Source of the DNA: an uncultured Methylococcaceae bacterium
GTDB taxonomy: Bacteria; Pseudomonadota; Gammaproteobacteria; Methylococcales; Methylomonadaceae
Reading direction: 5' to 3'
DNA length: 46,822 nucleotides
Assembly (NCBI GenBank): GCA_913056195.1
Contig: CAJXMF010000015.1
Coordinates: 1 to 46,822, forward strand
Below are positions 1 to 8,387 of the stretch, piece after piece. The position numbers were made by a program, and so were the translations under genes. The number at the start of each line of letters is the position of its first letter. Position 1 is the stretch's first letter. The notes beneath the pieces were generated by a model. It saw only the letters and a list, made by a program, of their open reading frames with translations, was not told the origin of the DNA and made no database searches.

Positions 1-100
1 ATTGTTTTGTAGAAAATCCAATTATATCCAATATGGAGTTAAAGCTTAACTTTAAACCCTTATTATTCAGGCACTTGATTCGCCACTGGTAGCGGCATTA

Positions 101-158
101 GGGTCAGCCAACTTGATTTTTAAAATTACCAGTTGTTTCTTATTTCAAGCCGGCCGAC
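101..158. repeat. 58-bp direct repeat, copy A
   Basis: Starts with GGGTCAGCCAACTTG and ends with AAGCCGGCCGAC. It matches 1709-1766 in the same orientation with 3 mismatches in 58 bases. The copy covers the last codons and stop of the collapsed transposase-like ORF, so the repeat may be the end of a mobile element. Its family was not identified. Confidence 0.8.
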
Positions 159-358
159 TTCTTCAGAACCATTTTTACCCAAGGATTGATTGAGGGCGAG
201 GTGGCTTTCAGCTTGCCCATTCCGGAGCTTGAATCCATTCCTGTGGCAGCGTCGTGAACGGTTACGTAGGATGACCAATTTTTAAGTTTGTACTGTTGTT
301 TCTTTTTCTTCTCCATGCCCCTCAATATAGGGATTCTATCGATTTATGCAACAAAGCC
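140..358 (-). pseudogene. IS5/IS903-like element remnant: left inverted repeat plus collapsed transposase
   Basis: On the minus strand the stretch begins with GGCTTTGTTGCATAAATC (358 down to 341). I recognise this as very like the terminal inverted repeat of IS903-group IS5 elements. About 30 bases later a 61-codon ORF starts. Its first residues, roughly MEKKKKQQYKLKNWSSY, resemble the N-terminus of IS5-family transposases, which continue with NxALxxRGSLTxW. Here that continuation is absent: the frame runs into an unrelated low-complexity tail ending KKSAGLK. The DDE catalytic domain is missing, so this is a deleted, inactive fragment. No matching right-hand inverted repeat was found between 1 and 140. 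The first 100 bases of the window hold nothing else that I can assign. Confidence 0.6.
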
Positions 359-378
359 GTTTCAAAGTAACAACTAAA

Positions 379-1446
379 TCACTCCAAAATGACAGGCTTA
401 AAAGAAAATACATTCTCTGAATTTGGATTGACAGTCATTTCAACCCAACTGTTATCCTTACTACCAAAAACTTCAACACGCGAAAAATTAGGCGTTAACC
501 TGCCATCTTCATTAAACATCGGTTTATCAATTTTAAAATAATGAGAGTCACCATGAACTAATAAAACTTGTCCGTCAAAGTTTTTAGTTTCAAGTGCTAA
601 CTTATGAAAAAAATCAGCATATCCATTATTTTCATCTAATTGAGGTAAAAATTCGTCCTGATAACCACCATCACTTAATTCATATGGGAAAAATATGTCG
701 GCCTGAATTGCAATCAAAATACCAGCATAATGCTCATTTTTTGCCTCAATAAAAGCCTCTTCTAACCACTCAATATTTTTTTCATTACGGGCCATATATT
801 CAGCTGTAGCCGCATCACAGTCGGCTTGAGTACGATCTGATTTTTTAGTGCACTGTTTTTCAGTGACAACTAAATTGTTATTACTACCCGGAATATGTAA
901 AGCAACAAATTCAACGTTATTTTTAACAAAGCGGCTATTTTCACTATAAGCCTCACCTAAGTCACCTTGGCGCATAACATGTATTGGATGTCTGCCTTGG
1001 CTGGTGTTTTTATCAAAGAAAATGTTGCGTAAATAATCTAAACGCTCAACTGGGTCATAGCTACCATTACTGGTTCTATGACAATCAGTCCATTCATTAT
1101 CACCGACTGAATAAAGTGTTGGCGCCCTTAGTTGGTTAAAAATATCGACAATATCCTGACCAATAGCAGTATCTGTACATAATGAGTGACCATTTTTGGT
1201 ATCACCTGCAAAAATAGTAAAGCTTAGGTGATGCTTATTCATAGAGTCAATAGTTTGTTTAACCATTAGATCTTTTGTTGCCGCGTCATCACTGTAAAAT
1301 TCATCACCCCATAAAGCGACTTTAAATGCATGGCGATCATTATGATGATGCTTTTTATGATGATGTGATCCGTCAGCTTGAACAGTTAATGGTAAAGCTG
1401 TAGTCGCTACACTTAAAAGCAAAGCAGGAAGCAGTAATCTTTTCAT
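379..1446 (-). CDS. Exported calcineurin-like metallophosphoesterase with His-rich N-terminus
   Basis: This 355-aa protein has a Sec signal peptide (MKRLL, hydrophobic core, cleavage near VQADG), so it should act in the periplasm or outside. Directly after it comes a histidine-rich stretch (HHHKKHHH, about residues 28-35) that could bind Ni, Zn or Co. The body carries spaced acidic/Asn/His motifs of the dimetal phosphoesterase fold: ALWGDEF (about 44-50), FAGDTKN, SVGDNEWTDCH and, near the C-terminus, VHGDSHYF. These match the D, GD, GN(D/E) and GHxH ligand blocks with changes in the first and last, so the substrate cannot be inferred. A phosphatase or nucleotidase role is only a family-level guess. 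The gene stands alone between repeat copies and looks more AT-rich than its right-hand neighbours, which hints at accessory origin. Confidence 0.75.
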   Translation of the reverse strand: MKRLLLPALLLSVATTALPLTVQADGSHHHKKHHHNDRHAFKVALWGDEFYSDDAATKDLMVKQTIDSMNKHHLSFTIFAGDTKNGHSLCTDTAIGQDIVDIFNQLRAPTLYSVGDNEWTDCHRTSNGSYDPVERLDYLRNIFFDKNTSQGRHPIHVMRQGDLGEAYSENSRFVKNNVEFVALHIPGSNNNLVVTEKQCTKKSDRTQADCDAATAEYMARNEKNIEWLEEAFIEAKNEHYAGILIAIQADIFFPYELSDGGYQDEFLPQLDENNGYADFFHKLALETKNFDGQVLLVHGDSHYFKIDKPMFNEDGRLTPNFSRVEVFGSKDNSWVEMTVNPNSENVFSFKPVILE

Positions 1447-1906
1447 ATTAGAATCTCTAATTTTGAAATAAAATACTAAACAAGCATAAATTTTCTAGCG
1501 ATTGCCTTAGGAGAGTTTAAAGCCTTTATATAACAAATTAATGAAATCAAATACCGATCCTCCGGAGTCCATCTTCAATGGACTGGTGCCAAAACTGATT
1601 AAACGACATCAAATCCGGTGGAGGCCTGCTTACTGGGGTGGGCGGTGTCCTGCATAGAGGTGGCGTGAGATGAATTCAGGCGCTTCAGAAATTCAAGGGA
1701 AATTCAATGGGTCAGCCAACTTGATTTTTAACATTACCAGTTAATTCTTATTTCAAGCCGGCCGACCCCTTGATATGCCTTTGATTTCACTGACCCTTTG
1801 TTCATCATCGTGGGTCAGTGCGCAACCATTTTCTTCATAGAAAGCAGGTGAGGGTGGGCGTTTTTTTGAAAACCCATGTGTTGAAACTCGATTGAATTTG
1901 GCTTAA
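1447..1906. other. 460-bp gene-free stretch with repeat debris
   Basis: The stretch holds the second copy of the 58-bp repeat (1709-1766). It also holds an inverted repeat with arms CACTGACCC (1788-1796) and GGGTCAGTG (1812-1820) around a 15-base loop, and a short hairpin GTCCAT/ATGGAC near 1567-1583. The GC-richer block at 1560-1680 differs in composition from the AT-rich gene to its left and looks like inserted or decayed DNA, but I could not name it. No convincing gene is seen. Confidence 0.5.
1709..1766. repeat. 58-bp direct repeat, copy B
   Basis: Same orientation as the copy at 101-158 and 55 of 58 identical. The two copies bracket the metallophosphoesterase gene at a distance of about 1.6 kb, so homologous recombination between them could delete it. 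Confidence 0.8.
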
Positions 1907-4069
1907 TCAACTCGTCTGTGTTTTCTGCTCAGCCAATTGCGTGGCGGCGGCATAATCTGTTTTGCCCGTGGCTAAGGCCGGAATACTCTCTACGACGATC
2001 ACAATTTTTGGCAAGCTGATAGGGGCAACGCCAGGCGAAGCCTGGGACAGTTTTTTAGTGCTGGCCTCTTTATAGGTCGTGAGCAATAACACCATTTCAC
2101 CTTTTTTAGGATCAGGCAGACTGACGGCGGCGTGTTGCTCGTCAGGCCAGGCCGCTGAGGCGAGCTGTTCTACCGCCGTGAGTGAAACCATTTCGCCGCT
2201 GACTTTGGCAAAGCGTTTGCTGCGGCCTTTTATCGTGATATAACCTTCATCATCAACATCAACAATATCGCCTGTGTCATACCAGCCTTTACCATAAACA
2301 GATTCCGGTGGAACCAGTTGTCCCGGGTTGTCGGATAATAGATAGCCTTGCATAATGTTCGGGCCTGCAACATGCAGTTGGCCGCCTGTTTTGATGCCGG
2401 GAACCGCTTGTAGTTTATAGCGCATGGCAGGCAGAAAACGGCCCACCGTTCCGGCTTTATAATACATGGGCGTATTGACGGAGGTGACCGGTGCTGTTTC
2501 GGTTGCACCGTAGCCTTCCAGTATGCGAATACCGAATTTTTCTATCCAGATTTGCCGTGTGCTTTCCTGTAATTTTTCGGCACCGGCGACGACATACCGC
2601 ATGGCATAAAAATCGTAAGGGTGTGCTTTTTTAGCATAGGCGGCCAGAAATGTATTGGTGCCAAACATGATGGTAGCATTGATTTCATACGCGATTTCGG
2701 GAATGATGCTGTAATGCAACGGTGACGGATAAAAGAAGGTTGTCATGCCGTTCATGATGGGCAGCAGAGTGCCGACAGTAAAGCCAAAAGAATGGAACAT
2801 CGGGAGAAAATTAAGGACAACATCTTGCGGAGTGAAACTGATGCGGGCTCTGATTTGATTATGATTGGCCAGAATATTACTGTGCGAGAGTACCACCCCT
2901 TTAGGTTCGCCTTCAGAGCCTGAGGTAAACAGGATAACAGCTGGGCTGTCAGGACTGGTTTGCTCGTGTTGATACCAAAAATCAATGGTTTTGGCTTTTA
3001 ACAGCGCCTGAATTTTATCACCTGTGCTGATGTTTTTCGCTAAGTCTTCCAGATAAACCAGATTAATATGTTGTGATAATAGCGCGGCTTCATCATCTAG
3101 TTTAGCCAGTTCGATAAAACGTCTTGAGGTGAGTATGGTGTTCACTTTTGCCGTAGTACATGCGGACAGCATGCCTTTGCCACCTGTTGAAAAATTCAGC
3201 ATGGCCGGAATGCGCCCAGCATATTGTAAGGCCAGAATAACGCTTAGTGTTTTGCAGCTGTTGGGTAGCATGATGCCGACGGCTTCTTCGGCAACGGTTA
3301 TGTTTTGCAGTGGTCTTGCGAGTGCGAGGCATTGTGTAATCAAGGCATTGTAGCTGAGTGGTTTGCGTTCCAAATCCTCGGCAACGGTGTGATTCGGGCC
3401 ATGAATGGTACGCGCATACAGCAGGGCCGAGAACAGCGTGCAGCGGTAATGGCTGGTTTGAAACATCATGTCCGTCATCAGGTCGGCCAACAAGCGGCCG
3501 CAATATTCACGCCGATGCTTGCCGGTAATGTCGGCAGGCGCTTGTATTTTGGTCGGTGGCATGATGGTTAAGGTGATTTTCGGGAAAAAACGCAGCCGGA
3601 CAATATTCTTCAAGCGTGAAAAATGGGTGTATTGAGTGCCTTCAATGCGAATGGGTAACACGTCTGCCCCGGATTTATCGGCGACCATGCCGGGGCCATC
3701 ATAAATTTTCATCAATGTGCCGGTGACCGTAATGCGGCCTTCCGGAAAAATGACGGTTTTGGTTGGCTGTTGTAGATGATGAATCAGGGCTTTCAATGAC
3801 ATCGGATGCGTCGGGTCAAGCGGAAAAACATGCGATAAGCCCAGAAATGGCCGAAGCCACCAGCGTTGGGAAATATAGGTGTTGATGGCGAAGGTGATTT
3901 TGTCGGGTAGAAAAACGCCTAATAACAAGGGATCAAGAAACGAACTGTGATTGGACAAAATAAGAACCCGGTCACCCGCTTGATGATAATGCTCAAGGCC
4001 CCGTATTTCAACCCGGAACAAAACGGTCAGTAAGGCATGTAAAAAGCGTTTAGTGAGTGTATATATCAT
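1907..4069 (-). CDS. aas: Bifunctional acyl-ACP synthetase / 2-acyl-glycerophosphoethanolamine acyltransferase (Aas-like)
   Basis: This 720-aa protein fuses two domains in the order of E. coli Aas (about 719 aa). The N-terminal PlsC-like acyltransferase shows the NHSSFLD box (HX4D, His 41/Asp 46) and FPEGRIT (about 108-114). The C-terminal AMP-binding acyl-activating domain has the P-loop-like FTSGSEGEPKG (about 381-391), EGYGATETAP (about 515-525), YDTGD and, close to the end, the adenylation lysine in ATGKTDY. The family re-acylates lysophosphatidylethanolamine with free or ACP-bound fatty acid at the inner membrane (turnover and repair). The ATG is preceded by AGGA eight bases upstream. 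It is a single-gene transcript, divergent from sbcC across a 629-bp gap. A multidomain acyl-CoA/ACP ligase acting on another lipid cannot be excluded. Confidence 0.88.
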   Translation of the reverse strand: MIYTLTKRFLHALLTVLFRVEIRGLEHYHQAGDRVLILSNHSSFLDPLLLGVFLPDKITFAINTYISQRWWLRPFLGLSHVFPLDPTHPMSLKALIHHLQQPTKTVIFPEGRITVTGTLMKIYDGPGMVADKSGADVLPIRIEGTQYTHFSRLKNIVRLRFFPKITLTIMPPTKIQAPADITGKHRREYCGRLLADLMTDMMFQTSHYRCTLFSALLYARTIHGPNHTVAEDLERKPLSYNALITQCLALARPLQNITVAEEAVGIMLPNSCKTLSVILALQYAGRIPAMLNFSTGGKGMLSACTTAKVNTILTSRRFIELAKLDDEAALLSQHINLVYLEDLAKNISTGDKIQALLKAKTIDFWYQHEQTSPDSPAVILFTSGSEGEPKGVVLSHSNILANHNQIRARISFTPQDVVLNFLPMFHSFGFTVGTLLPIMNGMTTFFYPSPLHYSIIPEIAYEINATIMFGTNTFLAAYAKKAHPYDFYAMRYVVAGAEKLQESTRQIWIEKFGIRILEGYGATETAPVTSVNTPMYYKAGTVGRFLPAMRYKLQAVPGIKTGGQLHVAGPNIMQGYLLSDNPGQLVPPESVYGKGWYDTGDIVDVDDEGYITIKGRSKRFAKVSGEMVSLTAVEQLASAAWPDEQHAAVSLPDPKKGEMVLLLTTYKEASTKKLSQASPGVAPISLPKIVIVVESIPALATGKTDYAAATQLAEQKTQTS

Positions 4070-4698
4070 TGGCGTTATCCTGCGAAGTCAGGCGGATTAT
4101 TTTAACCCAGCTTTATTATCATTATGTGATGAACTGTTATTATAGACACAATTAAACATTGTTCAATTAATTTCAGTTAGTTTATATTCGAATACGGTGT
4201 ATGCAAAAGACATGGACGGAATACAGATCCGTTGGCAATTTACACACAGAATGCCAAAAACATAATGTCAAGCCCTAAGAGCAATTTATTTTACATGTTA
4301 AAAAATAAATTTTATATATAAGTTATTGATTTATCGTGATAATCCTGGTTCTGTACAAAAAATGAGCAATTTGAATGAAGTATAGAAAAATAGCGGTCTC
4401 AAGCGCTAAAAAAACATCTTATCAACAAAGTTATCCACAGATATTGTGTATAAATGGGTACTGTGCAGGGATTGTTCAGTATTTCAAAAAGTAGAATGGG
4501 TTTCACTATTGAAGCATCCATTCGGGAACCACTTTATTTATCGAATAATTAACAGCTTATGAAATGCGCCTGTTTTTTTGCATAACATCCGTTATATAAA
4601 AAACGACCGACAAGGGTATAATCAAAAGAATTTGCACGTCAATTGGACAGGAAACGGACGATTAAACCTATGCGGTTATCCTTACGGATTGTGATGAA
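4070..4698. other. 629-bp divergent intergenic region, AT-rich
   Basis: The gap lies between the divergent aas and sbcC starts. It contains a very AT-rich block (about 4283-4345), a cluster of DnaA-box matches (4419-4453) and one weaker match, TTACACACA (4240-4248). No ORF with a plausible ribosome-binding site is visible. Promoters for both flanking genes must lie here but no unambiguous -35/-10 pair could be fixed. Confidence 0.6.
4419..4453. promoter_or_regulatory. Cluster of three DnaA-box matches
   Basis: Three 9-mers sit within 35 bases: TTATCAACA (4419-4427, one mismatch to TTATNCACA), TTATCCACA (4431-4439, perfect) and, on the other strand, TTATACACA (4453 down to 4445, perfect). They lie beside an AT-rich stretch in a divergent gap. 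This density is unlikely by chance, but none of the usual oriC neighbours (dnaA, dnaN, mnmG, rpmH) is in the window. A DnaA-titration or DnaA-regulated site is therefore as likely as an origin. Confidence 0.6.
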
Positions 4699-7600
4699 AT
4701 GAAAATACTGAATTTATATTTTAACAATATCAAATCGTTGCAAGGTGAGCATCGCCTGGATTTTACCCAGCCGCCACTTTCTACCGCTAGTGTTTTCGCG
4801 ATTACCGGGCCGAACGGCTCGGGTAAATCAAGTTTACTGGATGTGTTGACGCTGGCACTCTTTGGCGAGACCTACCGTTTTGACAAGCCTGCAGAACAGG
4901 TCATGACGAAAGGCTATGCCGCCTGCTTTGCGCAAGTGGAATTTCTATTGGCCGGCCAACGCTATCGCGCCATGTGGTCAGCGCAGCGTAAAGACGGCAA
5001 ACCTGAGGCTGAAATACAGCAGATTGAGATGACCTTGTTTCATCTGCAAGCTGAATCTGAAGTGTTGCTGGCCGATAATCCTGCGGCCGTTAGAAAACAG
5101 ATTCTGACCTTAACCGGCCTGGATTTTCATAAATTCAATCAATCCATGGTGTTGGCGCAGGGAGAATTTGCAGCCTTTTTAAATGCGCTGGATTCAGAGC
5201 GCATGGATATTTTGGAAAAAATTATCGGTGAAGATGTTTATCAGCAGCAGCATGATGCCATAGCGGACCGACATGAAAAAGCAAAACAGCAGGTTGAATT
5301 GCTGCAGCAGGACCTGGATGCGACACCGGTGTTGGATCAGGATGCGGTAGATGCGAGCCTGCATGATCTGGATGATTTTAAACTGCAAGACAGCGAATTT
5401 AAGCAGCAACGCCAGCAACTCGCGCAACAACTGGAGCAGGCTCAAGCTATCAGAACGTTGGAGCATGAACTGCAGTCATTGAGCCAACAAAAACAAACGA
5501 TTGAACAGACCTGTAATGCGCTCCAGGATCGCTTGACAGCGCTGGAAGCGCTAAGCGTTGCCGCCTCATTTAAAGATGAGTTGGCCATTTATCAACAACA
5601 AAAATCCCAGCTTGAGAATGGGCAACAACAACTGAATCAGTTCCAGCAGGAAATTTCGGGTCTGCAACAACAACTGGCCGACATGCAGGGTGAGCGCTTA
5701 GATGTTTCGACACTCGATATCGCTCAACAGCAACAAAAGGTGGCTGAGATTCAGCAACAATTGGCTGAATTGAAACAAAATCTGCCGCACGAAAACGCTT
5801 TGTTGCAATCGGTGAGCAATCAATTAGCCGAAAAAAAATCAGCATTGGACTATACCGAAAACTGGTTACAGGAACATCAAAACGATAAGGTGCTGTTAGA
5901 GGATTTTCCTGAAATAGGTAAATTCAAAAGCCTGCGCCAGGAAGTGGCTAAACTGGAAGAAAATCAGAAAAAACAGGGTAAATGGACTAAAAATGTCACG
6001 GCCAACATCAAAAAAACCAAAGGTCTGATCAAAGATACCAATAAAACGATCAAACTGTTACAGCAAAAACGGGCTAAAACCGAACAAACCATCAAGGATA
6101 TTACTCACGGCAAATCGTTTGAAGAACTCGAAGCCTTAAAATTGGAACAGCAAGAACGGGTCGATGATTTTCTGGAATTATATGATTTAGCCAAGGTTAA
6201 CGCCAAACTGAACAAAAAAGGGATTTTTGCCTTTTTTGCCGAGCGAAAACAGGAAAAGCTGGATATTGATGAGCAAAAACTGGAAGAAGACGCGCATCTG
6301 CTTGAGCTTGAAATCGCCAAGGAAGAAAATATTCTGCGCATGCTGGAAAACGCGGTGGAATATGAAACGCTGTTAAAACGGCTGGAAAAGTTTCGTGATA
6401 AGCTGGAAGAAGGACGTCCCTGTCCTTTATGTGGCTCAATCCATCATCCTTATGTCAGCAAACCGCCTAAAACAGAGGATTCCAAACAGGCACTGTCTGA
6501 TCAAAGGCTTAAAATAAAAGAACTTAAAAAGCGCTCGGTGGCATTGAACCTTCAGGTTAAAGAGGCGAAACGCTTACAGGAAAAAGAAGCACATAAAGGC
6601 GAAAAGCTGGAAGGTGTCATGACACAATGGCATGTGCTGGCAAATCGTCTGAATATCGGCTCTCGTGTATCCATTGATGATGTCGGACGCATAAAAAGTT
6701 TACTTAAGCACGAAAAATCCGAGTTGACCGAGATCAATAAGCTGATTCGTCACTGCACTAAAATGCATGTTCAGATCGAAAAAATACAGGCCGATATTGC
6801 ACAAAACGAACAAACGCTGCAGCGCTTGCAACACGAGCTTGAAGAGCTCAATACCGAATGGAATAACCGCCCCAGAGAAGTCATAGAGCTTGAGAAAGCA
6901 CTTGAACAACGGAAAGATGAATTAAACGCATTGCAAAAACAGCTTGCTGAACAGTTATCTCAGGCGGGTGAGACACTGCCTGAACCCGGTGAAGAGGACA
7001 GTTGTTTTGAACGCTTGAATCAACGCCGCATGGAATATCAGACGCGGCAAGCGCGCATCAAAATACTGCGACAAGACATCCCGGAACTGGAAGAAAAACA
7101 GAACTTTTGCCAGCAAGATGTCGATCAACTCAATCAGCAGCTCAGCGAATATACGCAGCAACTGAATAAGGAAGAGTCGGTCGGCCTGCAATTAGCCTTG
7201 GTCGAAAAACAAAAACTGCTGGCCGAAAAAGAACGCCAGGTCGAACAACAGCAACAGGCTTTGCAGCAGGTGCAACGACAATTGGCCGATCGGTTGAAAG
7301 AAACGCCACTGCAAAATATTGATGCTCTGATTGATGCACTTAAGCAACTGGAGAAACAAGCCGGACTGACGCAACAACTGACCGAAAAACAGCAGGAATT
7401 AGCGCAGTTGTCGCAGACGCTTGAACAACGCGAAACCACGCTGCAACAACAAAAAACACAAGCTGTCGACTTAAAGCCTGAACAAGAATTAGCTGAGGCC
7501 TTAAAACAGTTCGAACAGAAAATTGACATTGTGCAACAGGAAATTAAATCGACTGAACATAAACTGGCCAAGCAACAGGCGGCGCAAGAAAAGCGAGCGA

Positions 7601-8148
7601 AATTAAGCGAAAAACTGGAACAGCATCAACTGGCATTAGCCCAGGTCGAGAAAGAATTGTCCCTGGCGGAGGATGGGCAAGGCAGGGTATTTAGACAACA
7701 CGTACAGAAAATGCTGATTGATAAAATGCTCTCGACAAGCAACCGGATACTGGAAAAAATCAGTGGTCGCTATTATGTCCGGCATGTGCCCAGTGAGCAG
7801 GGTTTTGCCATGGTCATTGAAGATACCAGGCAAAACAATGTGCAGCGCTTGCCTAAAACCTTGTCGGGCGGGGAGGGCTTTGTCGTCAGCCTGGCGTTGG
7901 CCCTGGCTTTAGCTGAGAGTGCCGATGATAATGGGCATGCCATAGACTCCTTGTTTATTGATGAAGGTTTCGGCAATCTGGATGAAGAATCTTTGTATCT
8001 GGTCATGAGTACGCTGGAAAACCTTAATACCCAAGGAAAAACAGTCGGCATTATTTCGCATGTGGAAGGGGTGAGAAAACGCGTTAAAACCCGGATAGAG
8101 ATGCAAAAACAGACCGATGGGCATTGTTCATTTCAGGTATTGAGTTGA
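4699..8148 (+). CDS. sbcC: SbcC-like nuclease subunit (Rad50-type SMC ATPase)
   Basis: The 1149-aa protein has the full Rad50/SbcC architecture. Walker A is TGPNGSGKSS (about 36-45). Long glutamine-rich coiled coils flank a CPLCG zinc hook (Cys 575 and 578). The C-terminal ATPase half has the signature LSGGEGF (about 1055-1061) and Walker B SLFIDEGFGNLD (Asp 1088, Glu 1089). With the SbcD nuclease it cleaves hairpins and protein-blocked DNA ends. No sbcD lies beside it: the left neighbour is aas in the opposite direction and the right neighbour is a toxin gene, although sbcD and sbcC are usually adjacent. The start is the first ATG of the Rad50-like N-terminus (MKILNLYFNNIKS) and its Shine-Dalgarno sequence is weak. 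Confidence 0.93.
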   Translation: MKILNLYFNNIKSLQGEHRLDFTQPPLSTASVFAITGPNGSGKSSLLDVLTLALFGETYRFDKPAEQVMTKGYAACFAQVEFLLAGQRYRAMWSAQRKDGKPEAEIQQIEMTLFHLQAESEVLLADNPAAVRKQILTLTGLDFHKFNQSMVLAQGEFAAFLNALDSERMDILEKIIGEDVYQQQHDAIADRHEKAKQQVELLQQDLDATPVLDQDAVDASLHDLDDFKLQDSEFKQQRQQLAQQLEQAQAIRTLEHELQSLSQQKQTIEQTCNALQDRLTALEALSVAASFKDELAIYQQQKSQLENGQQQLNQFQQEISGLQQQLADMQGERLDVSTLDIAQQQQKVAEIQQQLAELKQNLPHENALLQSVSNQLAEKKSALDYTENWLQEHQNDKVLLEDFPEIGKFKSLRQEVAKLEENQKKQGKWTKNVTANIKKTKGLIKDTNKTIKLLQQKRAKTEQTIKDITHGKSFEELEALKLEQQERVDDFLELYDLAKVNAKLNKKGIFAFFAERKQEKLDIDEQKLEEDAHLLELEIAKEENILRMLENAVEYETLLKRLEKFRDKLEEGRPCPLCGSIHHPYVSKPPKTEDSKQALSDQRLKIKELKKRSVALNLQVKEAKRLQEKEAHKGEKLEGVMTQWHVLANRLNIGSRVSIDDVGRIKSLLKHEKSELTEINKLIRHCTKMHVQIEKIQADIAQNEQTLQRLQHELEELNTEWNNRPREVIELEKALEQRKDELNALQKQLAEQLSQAGETLPEPGEEDSCFERLNQRRMEYQTRQARIKILRQDIPELEEKQNFCQQDVDQLNQQLSEYTQQLNKEESVGLQLALVEKQKLLAEKERQVEQQQQALQQVQRQLADRLKETPLQNIDALIDALKQLEKQAGLTQQLTEKQQELAQLSQTLEQRETTLQQQKTQAVDLKPEQELAEALKQFEQKIDIVQQEIKSTEHKLAKQQAAQEKRAKLSEKLEQHQLALAQVEKELSLAEDGQGRVFRQHVQKMLIDKMLSTSNRILEKISGRYYVRHVPSEQGFAMVIEDTRQNNVQRLPKTLSGGEGFVVSLALALALAESADDNGHAIDSLFIDEGFGNLDEESLYLVMSTLENLNTQGKTVGIISHVEGVRKRVKTRIEMQKQTDGHCSFQVLS

Positions 8149-8187
8149 TCTATGTTCTGGCGGGATTGGAATTGTTGACTTATATAT

Positions 8188-8307
8188 GAATTAAGAGCTA
8201 AATCTGTATTGTAGAATCAAACACTTAGGATGCCGGAAATGATTGCAAAGCAAATGCTGATTCCTAACCCTTTGATTTCCAATATCTATAACAACAGCTC
8301 TTAATTC
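8188..8307. repeat. 120-bp foldback element with perfect 12-bp inverted ends
   Basis: Outer arms GAATTAAGAGCT (8188-8199) and AGCTCTTAATTC (8296-8307) are exact reverse complements. The interior has further partial pairing, including GGAAATGA with TGATTTCC (7 of 8). The size and structure fit a MITE or a structured RNA in the 3' region of sbcC. No coding potential is seen. Confidence 0.5.
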
Positions 8308-8318
8308 GCATTTATGCC

Positions 8319-8347
8319 CACGCTAAGCGGTGCGATTTTTAATTTTT
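8319..8347 (+). terminator. Possible terminator downstream of sbcC
   Basis: CACGC, TAA and GCGGTG can form a small bulged hairpin (8319-8332), followed within three bases by a T-rich tract (ATTTTTAATTTTTT). It lies between the convergent sbcC and toxin genes. The stem is short, so termination is uncertain. Confidence 0.35.
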
Positions 8348-8387
8348 TAGCCTAACTTTAATACGCGAACAGTTCTTGTAGAGTATT

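Noticed and set aside
3102-3503. Minus-strand 133-codon ORF inside aas
   Set aside because: It lies wholly within aas in another frame, has no ribosome-binding site and its composition follows from the aas codons.
7134-7571. Minus-strand 145-codon cysteine-rich ORF inside sbcC
   Set aside because: The Cys/Ser richness is the antisense reading of CAG/CAA glutamine codons in the SbcC coiled coil, not a protein.
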